From a bacterium (GTDB lineage: Bacteria > Patescibacteriota > Doudnabacteria > UBA920), in the NCBI GenBank assembly GCA_021791515.1, contig JAJYWK010000056.1:1-35667 (forward strand): DNA of 35,667 nucleotides. The letters are read 5' to 3'. Below the pieces are notes generated by a model. The model was not told the DNA's origin. It worked only from the letters and a program-made list of their open reading frames with translations, and made no database searches. Below are positions 1 to 8,260 of this stretch, in pieces; within the stretch, counting starts at the first letter, position 1; every line of letters begins with the position of its first letter. Position numbers and translations under genes: made by a program.

Positions 1-1458
1 TTAGTTTTGCGGGAAAGCGCTCGCTTCAGACGGAGTAAAATCAACCAACCCCGTTACATTATCCGAGGGATCAGTATCTCCCCACCAGTTGTTCTCGGCG
101 TTGAGAGTGCCTGGGAATTGTGTGTTTGTCCCATGTACACTATTTGTCACATGTTTTGGCCCTGTTCCTGCATCAACATTGAAGTTGTTTTGGTTTACAA
201 GGTTATTTCCTTCCCAAGTTTCAATACTTGTATAACCAGTAGTACCCGAAAATTTATTCAAGGTAACAGAGCTGCCGTTAGCTTCTATACCAAGAAGTGG
301 GCCTGTCGCGGTGCCACCAAACGTATTGTTGGTGAAGTCAACATTAGAGGAGGCGTTAGTTGTACCCAAACTCGCCGATCCGTTAATGTAGACTAGCTGA
401 CTGCCACTACCCTCAAACACGTTATTTGACAACGTGCTGTTGGTTTGCTGTCCACCAGATAAGAGAGCGTTCTTGCCAGCAGCTGCGACAATTCTGTTAT
501 AAAGAACATCCATGTTGTCGTTATTGCTGGTTAGATAAACCGCTGACTCTCCTGTGCCATTTACTGTAAATCCTTCAATGGTCACATTGTCAATTCCGGA
601 TGCAACAGTAAGTGCACCTCCATAACCAGTACCAACACCGGTAAGGCTAGTTACAGCGGACCCGTCGCCAACTAAGGTTAAAGATTTATTAACAACAACA
701 TCTTGAGTATATGTACCTGCTTTTACACAAACTGTTTGACCTGCTGTAGCAGCGTTTATTCCTTCTTGAATTGTATCAAGAGCGGGATTACTACCATTAT
801 CGTCAACTATGACATTACAGGTTGTCGGTGCTTGATAGGCACTAAGAAGTGCACCAACTGTCGGGCGTTCTTCTTGTGCTGGTACACAACGAAAATTGGC
901 ATTATTCCTTGACTGAACCACATCAAAGCTTACATTGCCAACCACACCATCGGTTTGGGAAGCGTTGGTAACCGGCACTCCATTGCAAGCAAAACCACTA
1001 ACCTGCGTCGGGTCATTAGTTCCTGATTGAGCTGGGGCTTGAGTCAAAGTTCCATAACAAAACACTTTGCCGATGTAATAAGTTTGCCCGCCGGTCATTG
1101 GACCACCAGCTGTAGGACTGGTCCAAACATTCTTGGTGGAATCAGCCAAGGTGATTTTGTCCGGGTCATCGGAAATTTGTTTGATAGTTTTATTGTCAAC
1201 AAACACCTTATTGACTTCATTGGTTTCCAAGACATTGTCACCATCATCGGCCCAAAAAGTAAAGTGCAATTCATCTTGCAGTTCGCCTTCATTTATGCCG
1301 CCTGTTGTATCTGCCAATAACTCCGGCTGGTTGCGCCCATTTTCTGGCGTTCCAGTCACGGTCAAATCCATACAAGCATAGGCGTCGTTGTTGTTGACCG
1401 TCAGGTCAATAGTGTCTTCGAAAATTCTAATCTGAAGTGCAACCGGCGGCCAGGCCAA
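1..1458 (-). CDS. TasA/camelysin-like domain plus beta-helix surface protein, 5' end removed by IS30
   Basis: A secreted surface or matrix protein is likely, but its N-terminus is missing. The first ~190 residues resemble the C-terminal half of the SipW-dependent TasA/CalY (M73 camelysin) fold: ACMDLTVTGTPENG near 28, HFTFWADDGDN near 65, then YYIGKVFCYGT and the closing VQSRNNANFRC. From about 215 a right-handed beta-helix (pectin-lyase-like) begins with CNVIVDDNGSNPALDTIQEG, then GQTVCVKAGTYTQ and N/S/T-rich coils to the end. The TTG start at 1458 lies inside the IS30 end, so the first ~9 residues come from the element and native sequence starts at IRIFEDT. No signal peptide is present, and DNA beyond the IS (2510-2586) has stops in all useful frames, so the lost 5' part is not simply on the other side. 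Probably a remnant; export is unlikely in this state. Confidence 0.7.
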   Translation of the reverse strand: MAWPPVALQIRIFEDTIDLTVNNNDAYACMDLTVTGTPENGRNQPELLADTTGGINEGELQDELHFTFWADDGDNVLETNEVNKVFVDNKTIKQISDDPDKITLADSTKNVWTSPTAGGPMTGGQTYYIGKVFCYGTLTQAPAQSGTNDPTQVSGFACNGVPVTNASQTDGVVGNVSFDVVQSRNNANFRCVPAQEERPTVGALLSAYQAPTTCNVIVDDNGSNPALDTIQEGINAATAGQTVCVKAGTYTQDVVVNKSLTLVGDGSAVTSLTGVGTGYGGALTVASGIDNVTIEGFTVNGTGESAVYLTSNNDNMDVLYNRIVAAAGKNALLSGGQQTNSTLSNNVFEGSGSQLVYINGSASLGTTNASSNVDFTNNTFGGTATGPLLGIEANGSSVTLNKFSGTTGYTSIETWEGNNLVNQNNFNVDAGTGPKHVTNSVHGTNTQFPGTLNAENNWWGDTDPSDNVTGLVDFTPSEASAFPQN

Positions 1459-2509
1459 TAAAAAGACCCAGCAATTAAGGTAAGATGGTTAAGTTACCAA
1501 ACTTTAGCATTAAACCTACAATTGCATGGGCTACACACATATTACCAAAGAACAGCGCTACAAGATACAGTCTTGGCTGGAGATCGGCATGACTCAAAAA
1601 GACATAGCGGAGAGAATTGGAAAAGAAGACTCCTCCCTTAGCCGTGAAATCAATCGTAACAAAAACGCTGCGGGAAAATACACCGCCGGACTGGCAGACA
1701 AAAAATCCCGTAGTCGCAGAATGGAAGGCAAACGCCAAAGCAGAAAACTAATTAAGAACAAGAAGCTTCGGCGGGCGGTATTGACCCAGTTAAAGAAGAA
1801 AAAGTCCCCGGAGCAAATCGGCGGCAAGAGAAAACGGGATGGTAAACCTTACGTGGTCCACGAAACTCTCTACAGCTACATTTATGATTACGCTCCTAAC
1901 TGGAAACAGTACCTAAGGCAAAAGAAAGGTAAATACCGAAGACGGCACGGCACTAAACAGCGCGAATATGCACGGGAACAGGCCAAAAAGCGTCGAATCG
2001 ATGAAAGACCGTCCGTTGTTGAACTAAGGACAGAAATCGGCCACTGGGAGGGCGATACCATCAGAGGCAAGGAAAAGACCACAGCTATTACTACCCACGT
2101 GGAAAGGGTCTCGGGATATGCCATCGCCGACAAGCTTGATCACGCCACGGCGGAGAACTTAAAACAAAAAACCGTGCGAAGCTTTGCACGGATTCCGGAA
2201 GAAAAAAAGAAAACAGAAACTTTGGATAATGGGCTTGAGTTTTCTGAATATGAATTAATGGAACGAGAAACGGGAATGACGATATATTTTGCTTACCCTT
2301 ACCATAGTTGGGAACGGGGCAGTAATGAAAACTTTAACGGGCTGCTCAGGCAATACTTCCCTAAAGGAACACCATTTGCTACAGTAACCCAAAAGGACGT
2401 TGACCGAGCAATTAGGGAGCTTAACCACCGTCCAAGAAAACGACTTAACTATCTTACCCCTTACGAGGTCTTTGTTAAAGGCATGGTGCCCTAAATCAGT
2501 TGCACTTCA
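1433..2509 (+). mobile_element. IS30-family insertion sequence, apparently intact
   Basis: Perfect 11-bp terminal inverted repeats, TGAAGTGCAAC at 1433-1443 and GTTGCACTTCA at 2499-2509, enclose one full-length IS30 transposase gene, giving an element of about 1.08 kb. I could not define a clear target duplication: the flanks (left ...CTAATC, right AGCTAG...) do not match, which suggests a deletion or rearrangement beside the insertion. The left end lies inside the beta-helix gene and supplies its apparent start codon. Confidence 0.85.
1526..2494 (+). CDS. IS30-family transposase (DDE)
   Basis: It catalyses cut-and-paste or circle-mediated transposition of the surrounding element. The N-terminal ~60 residues form a helix-turn-helix (KDIAERIGKEDSSLSREINRN) that binds the ends. 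The catalytic core shows all three acidic residues in family context: D in GHWEGDT, D in TLDNGLEF and E in NENFNGLLRQYFPKG. The C-terminal NHRPRKRLNYLTPYEVF is the usual IS30 ending. At 322 residues it is normal length with no frameshift, so it is probably active. The ATG at 1526 sits about 80 bp inside the left inverted repeat, as expected. Confidence 0.95.
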   Translation: MGYTHITKEQRYKIQSWLEIGMTQKDIAERIGKEDSSLSREINRNKNAAGKYTAGLADKKSRSRRMEGKRQSRKLIKNKKLRRAVLTQLKKKKSPEQIGGKRKRDGKPYVVHETLYSYIYDYAPNWKQYLRQKKGKYRRRHGTKQREYAREQAKKRRIDERPSVVELRTEIGHWEGDTIRGKEKTTAITTHVERVSGYAIADKLDHATAENLKQKTVRSFARIPEEKKKTETLDNGLEFSEYELMERETGMTIYFAYPYHSWERGSNENFNGLLRQYFPKGTPFATVTQKDVDRAIRELNHRPRKRLNYLTPYEVFVKGMVP

Positions 2510-2586
2510 AGCTAGAAAGTAGGGATGGACTTTTAACTAGTATTTCAGGCAAATAAATAAAAATCACCCTTATTTAAAACAAAAAA

Positions 2587-3279
2587 TCAAGTTTTAAAAA
2601 AACCTCTTGCCTCAAGAGTCTTTAATAACCGTCTAAGTCCTCGCCTTTTTTCAACACCATCTGATTCTCTGCCGGATAATTGCATCAAAATTAACCGCTT
2701 AACATCATCCGGGTTAATTATTAGTTTAAGGCGGTCCAACTCATTTAGCTCTTCTAAAAACGGAGCCGTACCAAACCTCTTATCTGCCGGCGCCTCCATT
2801 TTTTTTGCAAGCTCATCACATAACTTCATAAAATTTATGAGGCCTTCATCGGATCGAGCGGCTTCTAAAATTTCTTTTATTTTTTCCTGGTCCTGCATAA
2901 CCAATACGGCCAACTCGCCCCTTGCATTCTCACTGGGCCTAATAATCAAATGCCGCGTTAAGGCGGAAAACAGCGCTTCTGAAGCTTTCCAGTTTGCTAA
3001 AATATACTGCCTCATCTGCGGATCCAAATTTTCTTCAATGGAAAGAAGTTCGTTAATTCGATGCTCAATAAGAGCATCGAGGTCGTCTTCAAAGGAAGAC
3101 AGAACATCTTCCGGCGGAACACCTTCTGTCATTATAAGCTGGTCTAAAAAAATTTTAACGCTCGGGACATTTGTGTCATAAAAATACCTAAGCCAAACCA
3201 GCTTATTTTTGTCCATTCCCTGCAATGCTTGATGCCCCAATCTTAATTCACGATACAATTGTTCGTCTTCTATACCCAT
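2587..3279 (-). CDS. hypothetical helical protein (230 aa)
   Basis: I do not recognise this protein. It is acidic, leucine-rich and predicted all-helical, with no signal peptide or membrane segment, so it is probably cytoplasmic. It ends in a basic stretch (KRRGLRRLLKTLEARGFFKT). The ATG at 3279 follows a TATAAT (3288-3293) by 8 nt with no Shine-Dalgarno site, suggesting a leaderless or near-leaderless transcript. It lies just downstream of the groEL terminator in the same direction, so it is probably transcribed separately. On its other side is the IS30 insertion. Confidence 0.75.
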   Translation of the reverse strand: MGIEDEQLYRELRLGHQALQGMDKNKLVWLRYFYDTNVPSVKIFLDQLIMTEGVPPEDVLSSFEDDLDALIEHRINELLSIEENLDPQMRQYILANWKASEALFSALTRHLIIRPSENARGELAVLVMQDQEKIKEILEAARSDEGLINFMKLCDELAKKMEAPADKRFGTAPFLEELNELDRLKLIINPDDVKRLILMQLSGRESDGVEKRRGLRRLLKTLEARGFFKT

Positions 3280-3287
3280 ATAAAATG

Positions 3288-3293
3288 ATTATA
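3288..3293 (-). promoter_or_regulatory. -10 box of the 230-aa orphan
   Basis: The minus strand reads TATAAT 8 nt before the ATG at 3279. A weak -35 (GCGACA, 16-bp spacer) would overlap the groEL terminator hairpin. The spacing implies a near-leaderless mRNA. Confidence 0.5.
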
Positions 3294-3299
3294 TCATAA

Positions 3300-3331
3300 A
3301 GCCCCGACCTGTCGCATGACAGGCCGGGGCT
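3300..3331 (-). terminator. GC-rich hairpin after groEL
   Basis: AGCCCCGACCTGTC (3300-3313) pairs with GACAGGCCGGGGCT (3318-3331), a 14-bp stem with one G-T position and a 4-nt loop. It is followed on the minus strand by TTTAT. It lies about 40 bp past the groEL stop and before the next promoter, fitting an intrinsic terminator for groESL. Confidence 0.7.
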
Positions 3332-3337
3332 ATTTTC

Positions 3338-3372
3338 ATGCTACATGCTATATGCTTTATGCTACATGCTAA
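3338..3372. repeat. Five tandem heptamers (ATGCTAN) at the groEL 3' end
   Basis: ATGCTAC, ATGCTAT, ATGCTTT, ATGCTAC and ATGCTAA follow with an exact 7-bp period. The last unit contributes to the groEL stop codon (3369-3371). Confidence 0.8.
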
Positions 3373-5045
3373 TAATCCATTCCGCCCATGCCGCCCGGCA
3401 TGCCGCCGCCCATTCCCATAGCAGGACCTGGGTTTTTAGGCTCGGGCTTGTCTACCACAATCGCTTCGGTGGTAACTAAGGTGGAAACTATGGAGACCGC
3501 GTTCTCTAATGCGAGTCTGGTGACCTTAAGCGGGTCAACGATACCGGCTTTCATCATGTCTTTCTCCTGACCCAAAGCCCAATTGGATTCGTCGTATTTG
3601 GTAAAATCATAACCCGCGTGCGAATCGCCGTTTTGAATGTAGGTAATAATGCCCGTGGGCTCCACGCCGCTGTTTTGCGCAATCTGCCTTAAGGGAGACT
3701 CCAGTGCCGCGCGCACAATTTTATAGCCCATGCGGTGCGCGCCATTTACCTTGCTCATTTCTTTATCGAGCAGCGGTGCAATTTTTACCAAGGCCGCGCC
3801 GCCGCCGGCAATAATACCTTCTTCCACTGCCGCTTTGGTGGCATTGAGCGCGTCTTCAATTTTAAACTTTTTGGCCTTCATTTCGGTTTCCGTAAACGCG
3901 CCCACCTTAATTACGCCCACCCCGCCGGCAAGCCTGGCCATCCGTTCCTGCAATTTTTCCTTGTCGTAATCGGAGGTGGAATTTTTGTGCTCGGCTTTAA
4001 TTTGATTAACCCGGTCTTCAATTTTCTTTTTATCGCCGGCGCCGCCGACAATGGTGGTATATTCCTTGGTGGCAATCACTTTGTGCGCTTTGCCTAAATC
4101 GGCAAGTTCGGTTTTTTCAAGTTTGAGCCCCATTTCCTCGGTAATTACCGTGCCTCCGGTTAAAACCGCAATATCCTGCAGCATTTCCTTGCGCCTGTCG
4201 CCAAAACCCGGAGCTTTTACCGCCAATACATTAAAAGTGCCGCGGAGCTTGTTTACCACAAAAGTGGCCAATGCTTCGCCTTCCACTTCATCGGCAATAA
4301 TTACCAAATCTTTTTTGCCGCTTTGGGCGACCTTTTCCAAAACCGGTAAAATTTCCTGAACGCTTGATACCTTTTTGTCCGTAATTAAAATATGCGCGTC
4401 TTCCCACACGGCTTCCATACGCTCGGCATTGGTAACCATATAAGGGTTAACAAAACCTTTGTCAAAGCGCATGCCTTTAACCACTTCTTTTTGCAAGCCC
4501 GTAGTTTGGCCTTCTTCCACGGTAATTACGCCGTCATGGCCGACTTCTTCCATGGCTTCGGCAATTAGCTTGCCGACTTCGGGGTCTAAAGAAGCAATTG
4601 TGGCAACCTGCTGAATTTCTTCCTTGTTCTTAACTTCCTTTTTTACTTTTTTTAGTTCTTCAACCACAAACTTTACCGCGTTATCCATGCCTTTTTTGAT
4701 TTCATTGGCTTGGGTGCTGGCCAGTGCCGCGGCCTCAAACGCGCCTTCCACCATTTTTTGCGCCAACACTGTGGCAGTGGTAGTGCCGTCGCCGGCTGCC
4801 TCATTGGTCTTATTGGCCACTTCCTGAATTAAGGATGCGCCGACATTTTCAAACTTGTCTTCCAGTTCAATTTCCTTGGCCACGGTAACGCCGTCATCTG
4901 TGATAGTTGGACTGCCAAAACCTTTATCTAAAATTACCGCCTTGCCGGTCGGGCCCAAAGTTACCTTTACCGCGTTGGCGGCCTTGTTAACGCCGGCGGC
5001 AATCGCCTGCTTGGCGTCAAAACCATATTTGATTAATTTACTCAT
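3369..5045 (-). CDS. groEL: chaperonin GroEL (Hsp60)
   Basis: This is the 60-kDa chaperonin, an ATP-driven tetradecameric folding cage capped by GroES in the cytoplasm. All family landmarks are present: [20 protein letters not shown] at the start, [10 protein letters not shown], the ATP-binding [11 protein letters not shown] near residue 87, [15 protein letters not shown] around 405, and the Gly-Met tail ending [12 protein letters not shown]. At 558 residues it is standard length. The ATG at 5045 is preferred over the upstream in-frame TTG at 5060 because AAGGAG lies at the right distance before it. It is second in a groES-groEL operon driven by the CIRCE-controlled promoter near 5500, with a ~90-bp AT-rich gap holding GAAATT-type repeats between the genes. 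Confidence 0.97.
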   Translation of the reverse strand: MSKLIKYGFDAKQAIAAGVNKAANAVKVTLGPTGKAVILDKGFGSPTITDDGVTVAKEIELEDKFENVGASLIQEVANKTNEAAGDGTTTATVLAQKMVEGAFEAAALASTQANEIKKGMDNAVKFVVEELKKVKKEVKNKEEIQQVATIASLDPEVGKLIAEAMEEVGHDGVITVEEGQTTGLQKEVVKGMRFDKGFVNPYMVTNAERMEAVWEDAHILITDKKVSSVQEILPVLEKVAQSGKKDLVIIADEVEGEALATFVVNKLRGTFNVLAVKAPGFGDRRKEMLQDIAVLTGGTVITEEMGLKLEKTELADLGKAHKVIATKEYTTIVGGAGDKKKIEDRVNQIKAEHKNSTSDYDKEKLQERMARLAGGVGVIKVGAFTETEMKAKKFKIEDALNATKAAVEEGIIAGGGAALVKIAPLLDKEMSKVNGAHRMGYKIVRAALESPLRQIAQNSGVEPTGIITYIQNGDSHAGYDFTKYDESNWALGQEKDMMKAGIVDPLKVTRLALENAVSIVSTLVTTEAIVVDKPEPKNPGPAMGMGGGMPGGMGGMDY

Positions 5046-5135
5046 AGTTGCTCCTTGCAATCAATTTCTTAATTTCCAAATTTCAATTAATTTCATTCCG
5101 AAATTGGGAAATTGTAAAAATTGAGAAATTAGTTG

Positions 5136-5441
5136 TTATTCCACCAGCGCGAGGATATCGCTGTCGTCCTTTTCTTTTCCGACGTATAAAATTTTGTATT
5201 CTGTTTTTTTGCCGTCTTCTTCCATTTCCACTTCTTCGCCGGCGTATTTGCCAAAAACTACCGTATCGCCCACCTTTAATCCAAGCTGCGCGATTTCACT
5301 GCCGTTGCCTAATTCCACAATTTTGCCTTGAGCTTTTTTTTCTTTATCCGCGGTATCCGGCAAAACAATTCCAGATTTGGTGACTTCTTCCGAAGACAGC
5401 TGTTTTACCAGCACCCGGTTGCCTAAAGGTTTTACTTTCAT
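5136..5441 (-). CDS. groES: co-chaperonin GroES (Hsp10)
   Basis: This heptameric lid of the GroEL cage begins MKVKPLGNRVLVKQ, the family signature, followed by the mobile loop EEVTKSGIVLPDTA (GroEL-binding IVL) around residues 15-30 and VGDTVVFGKYAGEEV. Length is 101 residues, normal. ATG at 5441 is chosen over an upstream in-frame start at 5480 because homology starts here and AAAGGA precedes it. It is the first gene of the heat-shock operon. The promoter and operator lie 39-79 bp upstream. Confidence 0.96.
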   Translation of the reverse strand: MKVKPLGNRVLVKQLSSEEVTKSGIVLPDTADKEKKAQGKIVELGNGSEIAQLGLKVGDTVVFGKYAGEEVEMEEDGKKTEYKILYVGKEKDDSDILALVE

Positions 5442-5479
5442 ATCGTTTTCCTTTTGCTTAATTATCTTTATGTAAAACA

Positions 5480-5520
5480 ATCTTATCTTGCTTTTATCAC
5501 TCTGTCAAGAGGAGTGATAA
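5480..5520 (-). promoter_or_regulatory. groESL promoter with CIRCE operator (HrcA site)
   Basis: TTATCACTC-N9-GAGTGATAA at 5494-5520 is a perfect 9-bp inverted repeat with the CIRCE spacing; it differs from canonical TTAGCACTC/GAGTGCTAA by one symmetrical base. The minus strand carries TTGACA (5503-5508) inside the CIRCE spacer, a 17-bp spacer, then TAAGAT (5480-5485). HrcA bound here would block the -35 box. No hrcA gene is in the window. Confidence 0.88.
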
Positions 5521-5547
5521 TACCAAAATACGGTTATTTAGCTGTGT

Positions 5548-5553
5548 TATAAT
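5548..5553 (+). promoter_or_regulatory. -10 box of the methyltransferase gene
   Basis: TATAAT ends 6 nt before the ATG at 5560, with no Shine-Dalgarno site. Transcription would begin at or next to the start codon, implying a leaderless mRNA. No clear -35 box is visible. Confidence 0.6.
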
Positions 5554-5559
5554 AACATT

Positions 5560-6300
5560 ATGGATTACTCTTATCAAGACTCCAAAGCAGGCCAGGAATA
5601 CGGAGAATTTTCCGACTCCCCAGACGGGCAAATGCAGCACCGGCTGATTTTTGATTCCATAAAACCGACTTTGCCCAAAAACCCGGCATCTGTAATTTTA
5701 GATGCCGGCTGCGGCGACGGCTGGCTTACGGCAAAACTATTTAACAATTATCCAAACACGGAAGGGTTTGATGTTTCCCCGACCCTGATTGAGGCGGCCA
5801 GACAAAAATCCCCGAATATAAAATTTGCCGTGGCTGACGCGGCTGGAGAATTGCCGTATGAAAAAAATTCTTTTGATGTAATAATTGCCAGCTTATTGCT
5901 CCATAATTTGGAAAATCAGCAACAAGCATATAACAACTTCTACAATTTAATTAAGCCTTCAGGTCATCTTTTGGTTATTTCGGTCAACCCCTATTACGGC
6001 TATCCTGTTGGCGTTTGGAAGCGCGGAATAACAGGCAAACTGCTCAACAAAAAACCGCAACTGCAATTGCGGCCGTATTTTAAATCTATGGATGCCGAAC
6101 GCGGCGGGAATTGGTCCGGAAAAAATATTCCCCTTCGGTTTTCTCCCCTGCCGGAACAAATTAATTGCGCCTTATCGGCAAAATTTCAATTACTTTCGGT
6201 GCAGGATTTGAGAACTGAAGCAAAAAACAATGTTTACGATTTTAACTACCGGAATTCGCGGTTTCCGTTGTTGCTGCTTTTAGACTTCCAAAAAATTTAG
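5560..6300 (+). CDS. class I SAM-dependent methyltransferase
   Basis: A Rossmann-fold methyltransferase of the Methyltransf_11/25 type. Motif I is ILDAGCGDGW at residues 46-55; the acidic end of strand 2 is seen in EGFDVSPTLIEAA; motif IV/post-I is FDVIIASLLLHNLEN near 107; a fourth-strand GHLLVISVNP follows. The substrate cannot be told from sequence, since such proteins act on lipids, quinones, sugars or small molecules. It is monocistronic, probably leaderless, divergent from groES and convergent with the nucleotidyltransferase gene. The palindromic element at 6304-6462 starts just past its stop. Confidence 0.85.
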   Translation: MDYSYQDSKAGQEYGEFSDSPDGQMQHRLIFDSIKPTLPKNPASVILDAGCGDGWLTAKLFNNYPNTEGFDVSPTLIEAARQKSPNIKFAVADAAGELPYEKNSFDVIIASLLLHNLENQQQAYNNFYNLIKPSGHLLVISVNPYYGYPVGVWKRGITGKLLNKKPQLQLRPYFKSMDAERGGNWSGKNIPLRFSPLPEQINCALSAKFQLLSVQDLRTEAKNNVYDFNYRNSRFPLLLLLDFQKI

Positions 6301-6303
6301 TAA

Positions 6304-6462
6304 GAACCTGTTTTAAAAATAATTTGCAGGCGAAATTCCAGGATTTTGAGGCCAAATTTCAAAATAAATTTTGATGTTTAACCTAAGTTAAGCGGAAAAA
6401 TTTTTTTGGGATTTGGGCCAAAATCCTGGAATTACAGCCCGAAGGATTTTTAAAATAGGTTC
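6304..6462. repeat. 159-bp palindromic element (MITE/REP-like) reaching into the nucleotidyltransferase gene
   Basis: Outer arms GAACCTGTTTTAAAAAT (6304-6320) and ATTTTTAAAATAGGTTC (6446-6462) match at 16 of 17 positions. Inner arms AATTCCAGGATTTTG (6334-6348) and CAAAATCCTGGAATT (6419-6433) match at all 15. The right arm is translated as the last ~26 residues of the nucleotidyltransferase gene. It lies between convergent genes. Confidence 0.8.
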
Positions 6463-7360
6463 CAAGCAATAAACGCTTTCGCTCCAAAGAATGGAACGAC
6501 AACTCGTCGCTGTTAACTATCACATAGTTGCCGCGGCGGGCTCTTTTTAACTGCCATTTTTGCAAGACATCGGACAGAAAACTAAAAAATCTGTTGCGCA
6601 GGCATTTTTCAAAAAATATTTGCAAACGGGATGCCGGCTCGTTCTGCCCGGGTTGCTGGTAAAAATTAGGGGAAAAAATATTTATCCAAGGCAAATTATG
6701 AAGCCGGAACTCATTTACCGTTTGCGCGAAAACCACAGGCCGAAGCCTCAAATACTCCATGGCATTGTATAAATCTTTCCCGCTTTGAACTTCCTGCCAA
6801 CTGGTTAAATAATGATTCAGGCAAATCCGGTCGGCTATAAATCGTCCGTGGCGGCGAATGCCTAAAATTTGGAAATAAATCACTAAAATCGGACGGATAA
6901 TCCATAAATAAGCGTGCTCAACAAACAACATTAAGTCTATATCCGAAGTGGGCTTTTGCAAACCCATGGCCTGACTGCCGCCAATAGCCACTCCGCGGAC
7001 AAACGGAAAATGCCTTAAGGCCGGCAAAAACCGGCTTATTATTTTTTCCCGTTTAATGCCGTAAAGATAGTTGTTAAGGCGGGTTTTTACCAACTTTTGC
7101 CGGCCGGTTAAATAATAAAAACCTTTGTCGCATCCAACTTCGCCTGCTAATTCCTCATCAAGGCAGTTTAAAATTGCCGACGTTTCCACTTGCGCGCCCG
7201 AAAGCTGGCTTGGCTTGCCAGCTAGTTCAAAATTTTCATTCAGTTGCGACTTAAGGCTTTCCACATCGGCAAGCAAAAACTGCCGCAGTTCCAAAAGCGT
7301 TAATGGATAATCCTGCAGGTCAAAAAATTTCAAAGTTGATATAATACGATTTTTAAGCAT
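6383..7360 (-). CDS. nucleotidyltransferase-fold protein with N-terminal winged-helix-like region
   Basis: A Pol-beta-type nucleotidyltransferase motif GGSQAMGL...SDIDLML sits at residues 127-145, with both metal-binding Asp residues (D140, D142). The N-terminal ~100 residues (RIISTLKFFDLQDYPLT and onward) look like a winged helix, an arrangement seen in uncharacterised CPR proteins. Residues 150-170 (YLWIIRPILVIYFQILG) are hydrophobic and may lie against the membrane or form one helix. The substrate is unknown. The C-terminal PSGCNSRILAQIPKKFFRLT is encoded by a palindromic element, so the native C-terminus was probably replaced. Confidence 0.75.
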   Translation of the reverse strand: MLKNRIISTLKFFDLQDYPLTLLELRQFLLADVESLKSQLNENFELAGKPSQLSGAQVETSAILNCLDEELAGEVGCDKGFYYLTGRQKLVKTRLNNYLYGIKREKIISRFLPALRHFPFVRGVAIGGSQAMGLQKPTSDIDLMLFVEHAYLWIIRPILVIYFQILGIRRHGRFIADRICLNHYLTSWQEVQSGKDLYNAMEYLRLRPVVFAQTVNEFRLHNLPWINIFSPNFYQQPGQNEPASRLQIFFEKCLRNRFFSFLSDVLQKWQLKRARRGNYVIVNSDELSFHSLERKRLLLGTYFKNPSGCNSRILAQIPKKFFRLT

Positions 7361-7403
7361 AAAAATCGTGAAATTAAGAAATTAATAGGGAAATTAATTG
7401 AAA

Positions 7404-7790
7404 CTAGGCCGTCTTAGCACGGTAGGTGGCTGCAATAAAATTATTTAATTTAAGAAAAAATTTATTTGCAACCTCTTTGTACTTCCTATAAATATCCTCT
7501 GAAATCTTTTTTCTTTCGTATAACAACTCGACCCAATGTTCATTGCATTCCAAAAAGGAGCCGCGAGCATTATAGTAAAACTTGATCTTATCCAAAAAAT
7601 GAAATCTTCCATAGCCCTCCGCTATATTTGCTCCTACCGGATCGGTTGATTCAATAAACTGATCTCCATTTATCTTCTTAGTCTGCCAATCCAATTTTTC
7701 ATATATTTCCCAGCCTAGACGGGACAATTCTCGAGCTAACTGATAAACTTCCAAATCTTTTAAATTAATATACGTATTTTTGTTTTCCAT
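7404..7790 (-). CDS. four-helix-bundle protein (S23/IVP family)
   Basis: It matches the TIGR02436 four-helix-bundle family, first found in 23S rRNA intervening sequences. The hallmarks are LKDLEVYQLARELSR near the start, the DPVGANIAEGYGRF core at about 50-63, and a final amphipathic helix. Length, 128 residues, is typical. The molecular role is unknown; homologues form pentamers and are common as free-standing genes in CPR genomes. Both flanks are short AT-rich spacers with AATTAAGAAATT-like repeats. Confidence 0.9.
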   Translation of the reverse strand: MENKNTYINLKDLEVYQLARELSRLGWEIYEKLDWQTKKINGDQFIESTDPVGANIAEGYGRFHFLDKIKFYYNARGSFLECNEHWVELLYERKKISEDIYRKYKEVANKFFLKLNNFIAATYRAKTA

Positions 7791-7831
7791 ACAATTAATT
7801 TCCTAATATCTAATTTCTCAATTTCATAACA

Positions 7832-8179
7832 TTAGATTCCCAAAGAATCTAATGTTATCTCTTGCCACTCATCAAACCCTTCTTCTTTATAAACCCTCAA
7901 TTTGTGGGAAAATTCTGTTTCGGAAAATTTATACTGCGTTTGCGCGCTCTGGCCGGCACGATGACTATAAAGTTCTTTTTTACCCAAAACCACGGGGCGG
8001 TTTTCGCGCACCAAGCGGTATTTATCGCCGCTTGGATGCAAAAATTCCAATACGTCCTCAGTTCCCTGCTTTTGCGGACCATCCGGGGTTTCCACAATTA
8101 AATCTTCCTTGCTTAAAGAAACATTTTTAAAGTTCTTGTTCGCGATGTCTGTTAAATTTTGCCATTTATCATCTTGCAT
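7832..8179 (-). CDS. conserved CPR-type hypothetical protein (YSxR motif)
   Basis: A 115-residue soluble protein starting MQDDKWQNLTDIANKNF and containing KKELYSHRAG near residue 70, then SETEFSHKLRVYK. I remember this arrangement (a K-x-x-x-YSxR element followed by an EYxYSDTEF-like strand) from small conserved proteins in Parcubacteria, none with a known function. The upstream in-frame start at 8239 would add residues encoded by an ATTCGGAT repeat, so the ATG at 8179 is preferred. It is probably co-transcribed with the small membrane proteins upstream. Confidence 0.7.
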   Translation of the reverse strand: MQDDKWQNLTDIANKNFKNVSLSKEDLIVETPDGPQKQGTEDVLEFLHPSGDKYRLVRENRPVVLGKKELYSHRAGQSAQTQYKFSETEFSHKLRVYKEEGFDEWQEITLDSLGI

Positions 8180-8181
8180 AT

Positions 8182-8260
8182 AGCGCCCTAATATTCGAAT
8201 CCATCCGAATGACCCGAATTCGGATAATTCGGATTTCATTCGTAGATTCGGGTCGGTTAA
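8182..8260. repeat. Degenerate ATTCGGAT/GAATCC repeats in an intergenic gap
   Basis: The gap is built from variants of ATTCGGAT and their complements (ATCCGAATGACCCGAATTCGGATAA-like text). Comparable ACGAAT words recur at 11448-11480, after the rel gene. Confidence 0.5.
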
